Positions 1-10,294 of a stretch of DNA of 64,000 bases are shown piece after piece. Source of the DNA: Falciphora oryzae (Eukaryota > Ascomycota > Sordariomycetes > Magnaporthales > Magnaporthaceae). The notes beneath the pieces are model-generated. The model did not search any database. It saw only the letters and a list, made by a program, of their open reading frames with translations, and had not been told where the DNA came from. Location: NCBI GenBank assembly GCA_000733355.1, contig JNVV01000063.1, forward strand, positions 1 through 64,000, read 5' to 3'. The position numbers were made by a program, and so were the translations under genes. Within the stretch, counting starts at the first letter, position 1. Every line of letters begins with the position of its first letter.

Positions 1-158
1 CACAAAGGGTCTATATAAACCCTGCCATCTCCTATGTCCTTCACGAAAGATTCCTTCCTCCTCAAGCATCTCTTGAGCCCATAGAAAGATTATCTGCAAT
101 CTAGAGATTCTTTCTCCAAGCCGTCTTTGACCCCTTGTTACACCAAGGGATCATAACA

Positions 159-1440
159 ATGGCAACCCCAAACGCCGGGGACGGTAACGGGGGCTTGACT
201 CCTGCCACGTCCGGCGCGCTAACACCCCTCCCCCAAAACATTCTTTTCGAAACCATCGCGAGCTTCCAAGAACGACTGGCCGCAGCCGAGCAACAGCAGC
301 AGGAATTCCAAGCCAGCACTAACAAGCTCTTCGTCGCTTATCGCAAAAACACTTTAAAGGTGATAGCGGAGCAGAAAGACCAGCTTTTAGTAGCTTACGT
401 GGCGCTTAACGCACCCAAACGACTCCCCTTCAAAAACCCGACACCTTACACTAGCGACGGAAAAGGCTTTAACGCGTGAAAAAACGCAATCAAATATAAG
501 CTCGCCCGTAACGAAAATTTTATCGGGAACCACCGCAACCAATTCAAATACGTATAATCCAACCTGGCTCCGAACATCCAGGATATGGTACGATCGTATT
601 ACGAAATCGGGGGCTCCAACAGCTTGTACGACCCAAAAGCATTCATCTTCCACTTCGGCACCATTTTTAACAACCCCCACAAAAAGGCCCAAGCTTTAGC
701 GAAATTGGAAGCATGCCGAATGGAGTCCGGACAAACATTCATTCAATTCCATACCAAATTCGAAATGCTGCTAACGTTTGCCGGAAGGTTGGTTTAGGCC
801 GACAAAGTAAAGATTAATTACTTTCGCTTCCGTATTTCCAACCGCATCCGCCTAACGGCGGTAGCGGGCTACCACAACGCCAACTTTTACTAGGAAATGG
901 TAGCGGTATACAAACGCATTGCCTAAGCATTAAAAGCGATCGACCTAAATAATAAATTCGGCAAAAAATCGTTACAATCCCCTGCCCCTGCTTACTTCGG
1001 AAAAAATACGAAGGACACCCCAATAACAGGCGTTAACGCAGCCCATACCGACACGCACCCTCCACGCAAATTACGCGCCCTATAGGTGTTTTAAAAGGAG
1101 TTCCAACGGCGCCGGGATATAGGAGCATGTTTAAATTGCGGTAGCAAAGAACACAAGCGACGGGTTTGCCGCTACCGGAGCGCAGCCAACCCCAAAAGAA
1201 CCAAGGTGGCCGCCACCTAAAGCATCGGCACCGAGGAGGGAAAAAAGTAGCCCCTAACGAAAGATTTAGCCAAAGGGGGAAATTGCGGCAACGGACACAA
1301 ATTATAACTAAAAGACCATTTAAAAAAAAGTGGAAAAACGAATTAAAGGAAATCGAACGCAATATGGACGGCTCCCCGTTTTTAATGCTAATACTGTTTA
1401 ACTTTTCCCAATTTATCGATGCACAAATGGACTTAGGTTG
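159..1440 (+). pseudogene. gag-like ORF remnant of the gypsy element
   Basis: An ATG at 159 opens a 106-codon frame (MATPNAGDGNGG...) rich in Gln/Glu around residues 50-60, ending at a TGA at 477-479. The same protein is readable beyond it in other segments, for example 585-797 (Gag-like helical stretch ending ...TFAGRLV, then TAG) and onward to about 1440, interrupted by TAG/TAA codons at likely Gln/Trp positions. A zinc knuckle is not clearly preserved; the Cys-containing stretch around 1130-1170 could be its remnant. The assignment as Gag rests on position 5' of the reverse transcriptase and on composition, not on a diagnostic motif. Confidence 0.6.
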
Positions 1441-1479
1441 CTAATATTACGCGGCAATAAGCGAAAATTTCGCAGCAAA

Positions 1480-4400
1480 GAATCGAATCGAAAAAATACG
1501 ACTTTATAAACCTCGGCAACTCGGAACCATTTTAGGTAGGACTTTAATAGCTATTAGGTACTTTGCTAAATGCGAAATGGATATAGACGGGTGGGTTAGA
1601 CCCGTCCTATTTTATATTATCCCGGGAATGCTTAAAAACGTTATCCTAGGACTCCCGTAGATGAAGAACGAACAAGTTACCTTTGACGCGGTTTCGGATT
1701 GCTTACGAATAAAAGAAACCGGCCAATTCGTAATAAAAGAGGCGAAAGCTCGGCCAACCTCGGAAAAGCCTTCGGTAGTAATTGGCAGCATTTTTGCCGC
1801 GGCCTGCCGGAAATAACGGCGGGACCCGCAATAGGGCTATAAGTTTGCGGCCACCTTTTTAAAAGAAATAATACGAATCCTTTAGCTTACCGCCGAAATA
1901 CCTTCCCCGAAACGACCAAAACCCAAACTGTTTAAAAAGCTAACGGAGTTCGCCGACCTTTTCGATAAAGCTAAAACGTTAAGTTTGCTTCCATACCGGG
2001 GGAACCTAAACCATTACATCAAATTAAAAAAGAACGATAACGGTTCCATACCGGACCTCCCCTAAGGGCGTTTATATAGCATACCAAGGGAGCAACTTTT
2101 GGAGTTACGAAAACAAATTACCGAACTGATGGACAAAAGGTGGATTCGCGCCAATTCATTACCAACGGCAGCACCCGTCCTTATGGTTCGCAAACAGTTA
2201 AGAGGATGGCGTTTATGCGTAAATTACCGCGCGCTTAACGCGATTACATTCCAAAACCGCTACCCCTTACCATTTGTAAAAAAAACATTCCGTTCCCTAT
2301 CAAAAGCGAAATGGTTCACCAAAATGGACGTCCGAGCCGCCTTTTATAAAATTAGGATAGTATAAAGCAACGAGCACCTAATAGCATTCCAAATTCGGTT
2401 CGGGTTATTCGAATGGCTAGTTTGCCTATTCGGGTTAGCAAAAGCCCTAGCAACCTTTTAACGCTACATTAACGGTGTTTTAGGCGACATCTTCGACGAT
2501 TTCGTATCGGTTTATTTAAATAACGTACTTATTTTTTCTTCGGGGTCCCGCAAAAACCATTAGGAAAAGGTAAAAATGGTCTTCCGCCGGCTGAAAAACG
2601 CCGGACTAAATCTGGACCTGGAAAAAAGCGATTTCGCTGTGCAAAAAGTGAAATACCTGGGGTTCATCGTTAAAGCGGGAAAAAGGGTCCAAACCGACCC
2701 GGAAAAAATCCGCGCCATTTGCGATTAAAAAGCACCGAAAAGATTTAGGGGGCTCCGCGGGTTTTTAAAATTCGCCAACTTTTACCGAAAATTCATCGAC
2801 AAATACTTAAAACTGGCGGTACCATTGCAAGCTTTAACTAAAAAAGGAACCCCGTACCGGTAGGACTCCGAAATTAACGAAGCTTTTAAGCGGCTTAAAC
2901 TAGCTTTTATACAAACACCGGTACTAGCACAATAGGACCTAAAACGGGACACAAAATTGGAAACAAACTATTCCGGGACGGCTTTAAAAGGCTGCTTATC
3001 CCAACAAAAAAAAGATAGCTTATAGCGGCTAGTTGCTTACCACTCCGCCAAATTAAACGACGCCCAACGCAACTATACCATCCACGATAAAAAGCTTCTC
3101 GCGGTAGTAAAGTGTTTAAAAGCCTGGAACGCAAAACTCCAAAGCGTATCTAAGCCGTTCCTAATCCTTACGGACCATAAAGCTTTGGAATACTTTTCGA
3201 AACCTTAAAAAATAACCGAAAAATAAATGCACTGGGCAAAAACATTAGCTAAATTCAATTACAACTTGCAATACCGACCGGGGAAGCACGCGGTATTACC
3301 AAACGCGCTATCCCGAAAGAAATAAAACGAAAAAAGAGGCGCACGCAAGGCGACACTACTGCAACCGGTATAACCCATTTAACGTATAGCGCCTACGGAA
3401 ATTTATATCAATTCCGTATCGATAGCCAACCAACCCCCGGAGCGGTCTAACAACAAAGCCACGCCAGCTACGAAAAAGCCTTTGCTGCTAAACCCAACTT
3501 AACTACGAAAAGCAAACCACGACCACATTACGGCCTTTCCAACGGGAGCCACTATTTTTCGCGAACAAATATTAGCGGAACTATGGGATAAAGTATTACG
3601 CCACGACGAAACATATAAGCGAAAACTTGCAACGGTCCAATAAAACGCGCGCAATTTCCCCCTAAAAGCTAACACCAAAATATAAATAGCGGATTGTAAC
3701 ATTAATACATAAAAAGCGCTTTAATACAAAAGACGATTATAGTTCCCAATTTGGGAGCCATTAACAACCACTTTAACGCAAAAAATATACGTTTCCCCAA
3801 TCGTAAACTATACGGGACGGAATAATATATTCGCCGTTTTATACCGCAACTACTATTAGAACGGGATATTACGGGATATGGTTCGGTTTATCCGCAATTG
3901 CGACATTTGCCGCAAGTCCCGCCCGTTTCGACAGCACAAATAGGGGCTATTGCGCCCCCTCCCGGTACCGGACCAATTCTGGAAAAACATTTCGATAAAT
4001 TTTATAACAAAACTTCCCGCGACCGAAAAGGGGCCGGAATATTTAATAGTTATTACCGATAGGCTATCGAAATATATCCAGCTCGAAGCTATGCATTTTA
4101 TAGGAGCGAAAAAATGCGCAATACGGTTCCGATTAGCATAATAGCGATTCCGTAGTTTTCCGGACAGCATTATTTCCAATAAAAGCTCGAACTAGGTAGG
4201 AGAATTTTAAACGGAATTATGTTCCCAAATACAAATTCAACAGCTGCTTTTTACCTTTTTTTACCCGGAAATAAACGGGGGCACAAAAAAAGCGAACCAG
4301 GAAATCCAACACTATTTGCGCTACTTTATTACCCTCGTACAAACCAACTAATCGCAACACCTCGACGCCTACCAGCTTGCGCTTAATAACAAAAACTCAA

Positions 4401-5060
4401 CCATTACGGGATACAGCCCCAACCGCTTACTATTAGGTTTTAACATTAACCCAATCCCAACACACCTACCGCCAAACAACGCACCTAAAGCAAATAAAAA
4501 AGGGCGTACTTCCGCCTTTCTAGCTCACCTACGGGAAGGATTAGAACTGGCCATTACAACTACGGCATTTGTATAATAACAATAAAAATTATAAGCTAAT
4601 AAATTCCGCCGCCCAGCTAAAAAATACAAAATAAGCGACAAAATGTAACTGTCCCTCCGCAATATCAAAATAAACCGGCCCAGCAAAAAGCTAAACTGGG
4701 TGGCGGACAAGTTCGAAATGGTTGCGGTCCCCAATCCCCTCAATGTTACGCTGGATGTACCTAGGGGCATCCACCCTAACTTTTACGTCGAACTAATGGA
4801 ATAAGCAGCAAACGACCCGTTCCCGTTACAAACGAATACAAACACACGTCCAAAACCCATTCTAATCCCATTACCGGAGGATAGCGAACTCTACGAAAAA
4901 TGGCTTGTGGAAAAGATCCTGGCTATAAAAAACGCCAAAAGACGGGGAAAAAGACAAACATTAATAAAATAAGTAGGATACGATAAAACAACGTAGGAAC
5001 CATTAAAAAAAATTAAGGATACAGCAGCGATGGAGGAATTCGAAGCCCAATAGGGGGATG
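1480..5060 (+). pseudogene. pol remnant: RT, RNase H, integrase, chromodomain
   Basis: Reverse transcriptase is readable at about 2090-2760, including the RPCVNYR-like segment (here RLCVNYRALNAI) and the KAKWFTKMDVRAAF block. The catalytic YLDD-type box near 2510-2540 reads YLNNVLIF, so both metal-binding Asp codons have become Asn. RNase H follows at about 2927-3325 with SGTALKGCLSQ, ILTDHKAL and the terminal PNALSRK. The integrase core is visible at about 3950-4560 (FWKNISINFITKLP, LIVITDRLSK). A chromodomain at about 4890-5050 shows WLVEKILAIK and VGYDKTT followed by a stop where Trp is expected. More than a dozen in-frame stops, nearly all TAG/TAA, separate these pieces. Confidence 0.88.
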
Positions 5061-5322
5061 CACACACCCACAACGGCCCCGAATTGCGAAACAAAAGGAA
5101 ACAAGCCGCCGCAGCTCGAAAACAAAAAGGACGCATTACGAAAGCTATATTATTTCGAATTAAAAGAAAGCCGGCAAACGAACGGCAATAGCCGCTCGAG
5201 ACGCAAAGCAGCACGACCCCTTACCCTAACGAAAAATAAAAACCCAGCACAACAAACTGCTACCACGCTTAATACCTAACCCCAAACCAAAAACCCCGCA
5301 CACAAGATACGAAAAAAAACCG

Positions 5323-6357
5323 AAACTAATTTCCACCCTCACCACCATCGTCGGCAGACGTTTCCTCCTCGAACATGGAAAGGGAACGGAACCAACGGGA
5401 AAAGGAACTGCTACCGCTATAATAAATATCCCAACGATAACGACGCTCCTCACGGTATCGAACAGCACGAAAGGAGGGCGAGGGCGAGCAACGACGCGAT
5501 TCGGAACGGTAAATAAGGCGACGACGCTCCGAATCGCCATTGGACTAAACACGGTTATTGGCGGTCACCTGATTGATGGCGTCAATAAGCCGGGCGTCAC
5601 GCGCCTTAACGCGACGCTCCGTTTCCACTTGGGCTCGCTATAAAAAGTCAGCGACGCCGCCACGCGAAATATGGAAAAAAGGGCCAACTATTTGCATAAA
5701 GCCGAAACCGCGGACAAGCGTATCCATAAGCTGCTAGCTTTAATTGCCGCAACGAAAAGGAATGCCAGCCGCGTTGCTAAAAACCAGAGCGTCGCCCGCA
5801 AGGTTGGCGTTCTGGACATGCTGCCGGTTAAAATTCGTATTAGTTTCGTTAAAAAGCCGCGACCAGTGCTGGTGGGCAAGTAGGTATTCGCGGGTAAAGA
5901 TAGAACGCGAGCCCTTACCGGAAAAAACACCAGGCTTAGCAATATGACGGTCGCCAATCGTTAAAGCGAAAAGGTCGCGTCGGGCACGGCGTAAGGCAGG
6001 ACTTGAAGCGTAAGCAGCATTGGAGGTATTGCAGCCCGCCGTTTTCCTACGACGGCAACGGTCGCAAGCCTGACCAGGCCGGTACTTTTTACAAGCCACA
6101 ACTCCAGTAACTTTAAATTTGCTAAAATACGCGTCACATTCGTACTTTTGGTAGACGGGAGCCGCATGCTCCTCGTCCGACGAGTCGCCCGTTAAATCAA
6201 TTGCGTCGGCGGCGCGACGGCCCTTGTCGCGCTAGTGCTAGGCTACGCCATAGGTTAGATACGGACAACAAGCGGGAGCGAGAAGACTTACGCAACCAAA
6301 CGGATCGTCGCCACCGCCTCCGGGAGGCGGAGGAGAAGCGGCAGCAGCAACAGACAT
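5323..6357 (-). pseudogene. Degenerate intron-containing ORF with Cys-rich CDRCRRRK motif, unknown transposon-associated protein
   Basis: Reading the minus strand, an ATG at 6355-6357 starts a Pro/Gly-rich exon (MSVAAAASPPPPGGGGDDP) that ends at a GTAAGT donor near 6288; a CTAAC branch and a TAG acceptor near 6234 lead into a second exon. This contains an acidic stretch (DLTGDSSDEEH), then KYECDAYF and CKKYRPGQACDRCRRRK followed by C, which resembles part of a fungal Zn2Cys6 cluster or a related Cys motif. It runs on through RSIFTREYLLAHQHWS and FNETNTNFNRQHVQNANLAG to two stops near 5740. Beyond those the same frame stays coding-like (RAQVETERRVKARDARLID, then an Arg/Ser-rich tail) to a TAG at about 5323. 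Stops are RIP-type. I do not recognise the family. It lies antisense just 3' of the gypsy pol, so it may be an accessory ORF of that element or part of a separate element with the plus-strand ORF at 7030-8560. Confidence 0.5.
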
Positions 6358-6919
6358 CGTAAGGATCGCGCCAGTCGGAAAGAGAGTCCATACCGGAAAG
6401 GAGCCGGGACAAAAGGAAGGAAAATGCCAGGGAAAAGAGCGACCGCGCAAAAAGACAGCGACGAAACGAAACGAAAACGAAGCCGCGACGGTCGGAGGAC
6501 GGAGATTGTCGGTCAACACCCAGGAAGGAAGGTGGAAGGAAGGCGGAATTGGGAGAAAAAAAAACAGGAGACGAAACGACGGCGGGGAAGGAAAACTTTA
6601 CAGGCAGTGACGGGACCGCAAAAAAGCCAAACGAGTTACGCAGGCAAACACAACGAAAAAAAGGAAGGAGCGAGGCAGCCAAAAGCCACGAGGCAACAAA
6701 GAAACGAACCGCCCCCGCTAACAAAAAAGGAAGGCACGCCTAAACCGAACCACGGAAAACGCAAGCGCCTACCCCGAAGCCAACCTAAAGTCGAACAACA
6801 CCCACCATAGCACGAAGCTCTCCAACTAACGGACCACCCGCGATATCAAAATAAACTAAAAACGAAAAAGTCACGGAGCAACTAAGGGGCTGAGCCCGGA
6901 GGAGGCGGCTATGTCATAG

Positions 6920-6940
6920 TTCCGTGCTTGGGGCACGGAA
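6920..6940. repeat. Perfect 8-bp inverted repeat with 5-base loop
   Basis: ttccgtgc (6920-6927), loop ttggg, gcacggaa (6933-6940): a perfect stem in the ~670 bp between the two divergent degenerate ORFs, about 40 bp upstream of a TATATATA box. It could be a binding site for a dimeric regulator, or a structural element near an LTR start (a TGTCATAG sequence begins at about 6913). Confidence 0.6.
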
Positions 6941-6977
6941 GTGGTAGCTCAAGGGTAGCCCCCTAAGCCAACTCGTG

Positions 6978-6985
6978 TATATATA
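6978..6985 (+). promoter_or_regulatory. TATA-like box upstream of plus-strand degenerate ORF
   Basis: TATATATA followed by a strongly pyrimidine-rich leader (6990-7035) and then, about 55 bp downstream, the coding-like frame that runs to about 8560. The arrangement resembles a fungal core promoter or the U3/R junction of an LTR. It is assigned by position only. Confidence 0.4.
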
Positions 6986-7029
6986 GGAGCCTCACAACCT
7001 TCCTCATAGTTCCTCTCTTCCTCCTCCTC

Positions 7030-8560
7030 ATCTTCCAGAATAACATCACTATAACCCCTACCGGCGACCAACCCGTAGTCCGGTTTATTACAGCGCCTGT
7101 GAAGGGGAAGGGCAAAGCGCCGGCGCAACTAGCAGAGGTTGCGGTGATCTTTTTGGACCTATCCTTTTTACCGCCCTCCTCCGACACGAGCGAGTCCGAG
7201 TTTTACCCGCCTCTTTAGCACCTTACCCACCCGGTGATCGACCTTTTTAGCGACGATATTATACCCGCCAGTTAGCAAACGAGTCGCTTTAAGGCGGTAA
7301 GGGGGGTTGAAGAGGAGGAGGACGACCAACCCACGCCTAAGGCAAAGAGACCTCGCTCTAGGGCACCGCCGACGTTTCGAGCGCTTCGCGCGCCCGCAGC
7401 GCCCGCAGCGCCCGCAGCGCCCGCGGCACCGATACCGGCAGCGGAAAAGCCTTTGCAGATCCGGGTATCGGTTAAGGTTACCGTGCATTTAATAAAGCCG
7501 TTTTGGTTGCCGGAAAAGAGGTTTTGGGCAAAGCCGCGCTCGATCGTTAAGCTGTTGACTTTCGCAATACCTGCCGCGACGTCCTTTGCCGGCGTTGATT
7601 GCGAGGGAGCCCTCGTCGAGTTCGCGTTGGCCTATAAAATAACGCGCATGGTTAGGTTAAGCCGAGAGGATAACGAGGTAGAGGACGCGTTGGCGAGATA
7701 CTCCAAGGCAGAATTGACGGCCGGATATAAGCTACTTCGCGTTATCGCCCCGTAGATCGTTTCGAGCACTTTTGATTGCGATGAAGGGCTTGATAGCGTT
7801 AAGTTCAATAGCTTTATTTTTGGCGACGATATCCTCGAGGCGTTGATATAGTACGCCAATCGCGAGTTGACGATTAGCTTGGATTATTATTTCCGCCTTT
7901 AACGGAGGGAATCCAGCTCGACTTCCTATCGATCCGCACTTTCGATCGCGCCGTTTACTCCCTCAAGTAGGGTGCTCGACGATGCAGAGTTAAGCGCCCG
8001 CAACCTTTTTGGAAATTACTTATCCACCATGCGGTTAGCAAGAACGACAGCCCCGGCGGCGATTTCGATTGCCCGGAAAACGACTACTAATACAATGCGT
8101 GTAGCGCTGGAGGAAAAGAAGCAATTTGATCTGCTGATTCGGCTGTATTACGAGCTTACCGCGAGGTGGTTATGTACGTTGCCGAGAGGAACTTGCAACA
8201 ATTTCCGCAATACCCACGCGCCTTTTTTGTGTTTCGTCGAGCGCGTTGGCCGAGAAGAAGTTCATTACCCTTTTGGCCCAGCACAGATTTAGCGGTGGGC
8301 GGCAGCGATCCAGGCTAGAATTGCATTGCTCGAGCAGCTTCCTGCTGATATCCGGGAAGGCTTTCGGAAAAAGCAGGCCGAGGTATACAGGAAAGCTTTT
8401 GCTGATCCGGAGACGGCTATGAACTATCACCGGCCTCTCGGCGGTGGTAGTATATCGCTTTGCTGACCTCGTGGATTCAATCCCGATACCGGTAGGCGCG
8501 ACTTCGAGATGCATCCTCGAGCTTTGCTTTAAACGCGCGTTGGTTGATCCGGCCAGGCCG
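7030..8560 (+). pseudogene. Degenerate plus-strand ORF of unknown transposon-like protein
   Basis: A single frame from about 7036 to 8290 stays coding-like while broken by TAG/TAA at about 7218, 7273, 7753, 7849 and 7900, mostly at likely Gln/Trp codons. Its content is: a basic Pro-rich linker (KGKGKAPAQLAE), an acidic segment (EEEEDDQP), an Ala-Pro repeat at 7391-7426, a possible globular core (RVSVKVTVHLIKPFWLPEKR; ALAYKITRMVRLSREDNEVE) and helical C-terminal stretches (RWAAAIQARIALLEQLP; KKQAEVYRKAFADPETA at about 8350-8420). One or two frameshifts are likely near 8160-8290. No family is recognised. The same style of decay as the neighbouring gypsy element shows it was a repeated sequence exposed to RIP. 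It ends close to 8560, where the sequence character changes. Confidence 0.5.
7391..7426 (+). repeat. Tandem 9-bp repeat, four copies
   Basis: cgcccgcag three times followed by the variant cgcccgcgg. In the degenerate ORF it encodes an Ala-Pro-Ala linker. Its survival without stops fits its lack of CpA-rich codons. Confidence 0.85.
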
Positions 8561-10290
8561 TCACCTTAAAAAACGCGATTTTCACCGCAAAACGAGGGGG
8601 GTGGGTGGGAGTGCACCCTGGTCCGTTGGACCCACTGTGGTTTGGTTCTAAACAGACAGCTGTAGCCGCGCGACAAGGCCACATCCACTCGAAACCCCTG
8701 CTGCCATCGATCCGAAGGAACGTGGGAACGTCAATGGCAGATGCCGAACAAACCTTGGCTACATTCGCGACGCTAAACTGAGGTAAAGCTAGATGATTGA
8801 CGCCTGCCGACTCGCGCGCACGAGTCGAGTGCGAGCTCCCCTCCAGCCTCGCCTAGACGCTGGTGGATACAGACTCTCAATGTCCGAGCTGGTTTGATAA
8901 ACACGAATCTGTAGGCCTGGTGGCACAGATCGGGTTCGAGATAATCAGTCAGCAGAGTCGAGTCGCCTGGTGAGCCGTGGAGATGACCCAGTGCAACCCA
9001 TCGACTGAGAGGCGCAGCGCAATTAGCGTAAGGCGCTGCGTAGCCGCCCGCCCTCGATCCATCCCCGTCCATCAACCCTGGTGGCCCTGCGGCACAGATG
9101 ACGTTGGCCCTCACCTGCTTTCAAGTGCTTTTTGGGGAATGCAACGTGGTTTATCACACAACATCTAATCTCACTTGACCAGCCCCGATGTTCGGTATAG
9201 ATTTTGCATTGTATCCTCGGTCTCCTCGAGCAGAGGGGCTTACGCTATCATCCCTCGGAATTTCTCACAAGCGTAGCATCACAAGGGCTCTGTCCTGGAG
9301 AGCCCATTTGCTTCATTAGGGCCACTGCGCTGCTGGGCTGCTGATATGATCAGTCCGACTTCGAAGAGGACTGGGATAGCGAAATTGTGCGCCCACTTAG
9401 TACAATTCCATGGAGCCGTCCGCGGCTCTCCAGGCTTGTAGAACACCAGGGGATCCCCCCAAACCCTGATTTGCTCCACGCTATGAGTGACGGGTTCAAA
9501 GCCGTCTGTTAGGGCGGGGGCTAGCTTTCCCCCAAAACCGCATCCTATCGGCTACGAAAATCCTTTAGCGTCGACTCGGGCGTATCCCGAAAGCTCGCGC
9601 GAATGAAGTTTCTGCTGAACGAAGATGACATGATGAAATCGAGGCTCAGGGTCGACACATGGTCCCATATGTTCCCTGTCTGTCAGTGAACGCGCGCCGC
9701 TTCTGAGGCCTTATGCTCCTGCCCCTGAGCAGGTAAGAGAAGCTCCGAGGCAGGACACCCTGAAGAGGCCATGCGCCTGGCCCATGCCCGAGGTGGATTC
9801 TACAACTTGATCAAGATGAACGAGTATGTCATCCTCAATGTCGAGGCTGGTCATGTGGTGGCGCCCTTGCTGTTGTGGGCGATGCCCTAGGCTACTGCTT
9901 AGTTCCTCCTGCCGGGCCAGAACTGACGCCGTCGATGCCGGCTCTACCGGACTAGGACAAGACGACTTTCACAATCAGGGGTCAGAAGGTGAAGATCCCC
10001 TTGTCGCAGTCACCATTCAGCCATGAAGCCCCAGCGGAACATCGGCCGAGGTAGCTACCTGTCCTCATCTTGGAGCATGCGTCTCCTTCCCTAGCCCACG
10101 AGCCGTCATCCTCGTTCTCGTCACCATCGTCACCGGCATGTCCCTTGGCGGGGCCATCCAGACAGCACCCGGTTTGGTGTAGTCCGGGTCCTTGCGCTTA
10201 GCAGGCTAAGTCTTGGTCTTGCGACAATTCGCTTGGGCAAGCATGAATTACAAACCGTCACCTCGGCGCCTGGCTGCCACCTGCTCGCCT
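8561..10290. other. Non-coding, probably repeat-derived stretch
   Basis: No ORF with convincing protein features on either strand. A perfect 8-bp stem (cgcagcgc 9013-9020, gcgctgcg 9033-9040, 12-base loop) and a pair of inverted ctggagagcc/ggctctccag segments (about 9295 and 9424) are visible. Confidence 0.5.
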
Positions 10291-10294
10291 AGTT

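Larger units (their letters stand above)
1..5280 (+). mobile_element. Degenerate Ty3/gypsy LTR retrotransposon (chromovirus type), 5' end outside window
   Basis: Gag-like ORF, reverse transcriptase, RNase H, integrase and a C-terminal chromodomain follow one another on the plus strand in Ty3/gypsy order, with the chromodomain marking it as a chromovirus. The first ~150 bases contain a TATA-like box (about 11-18) and a pyrimidine-rich stretch, as expected of the R/U5 end of a 5' LTR whose start lies upstream of the window. No copy of that sequence is visible downstream, so the 3' LTR is not identified and the downstream border (about 5280) is approximate. Every domain is broken by in-frame TAA/TAG codons where CAA, CAG or TGG would be expected, the classic RIP outcome, and base composition is clearly more AT-rich than in the genes after 13 kb. 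It is certainly non-functional. Confidence 0.9.

Noticed and set aside
6197..6724. 175-codon minus-strand ORF rich in Arg/Ser/Phe
   Set aside because: Overlaps the exon 1 and intron of the Cys-motif ORF in a different frame; simple-sequence composition only.
6890..7060. 3' LTR of the gypsy element
   Set aside because: It has an LTR-like TGTCATAG start, TATA box and pyrimidine leader, but does not match the 5' end of the element at 1-150 beyond general composition.
8541..8566. gttggttgatccggccag resembles the 5' end of 18S rRNA
   Set aside because: The match is limited to about 15 bases, with a mismatch, and no further rRNA sequence follows.
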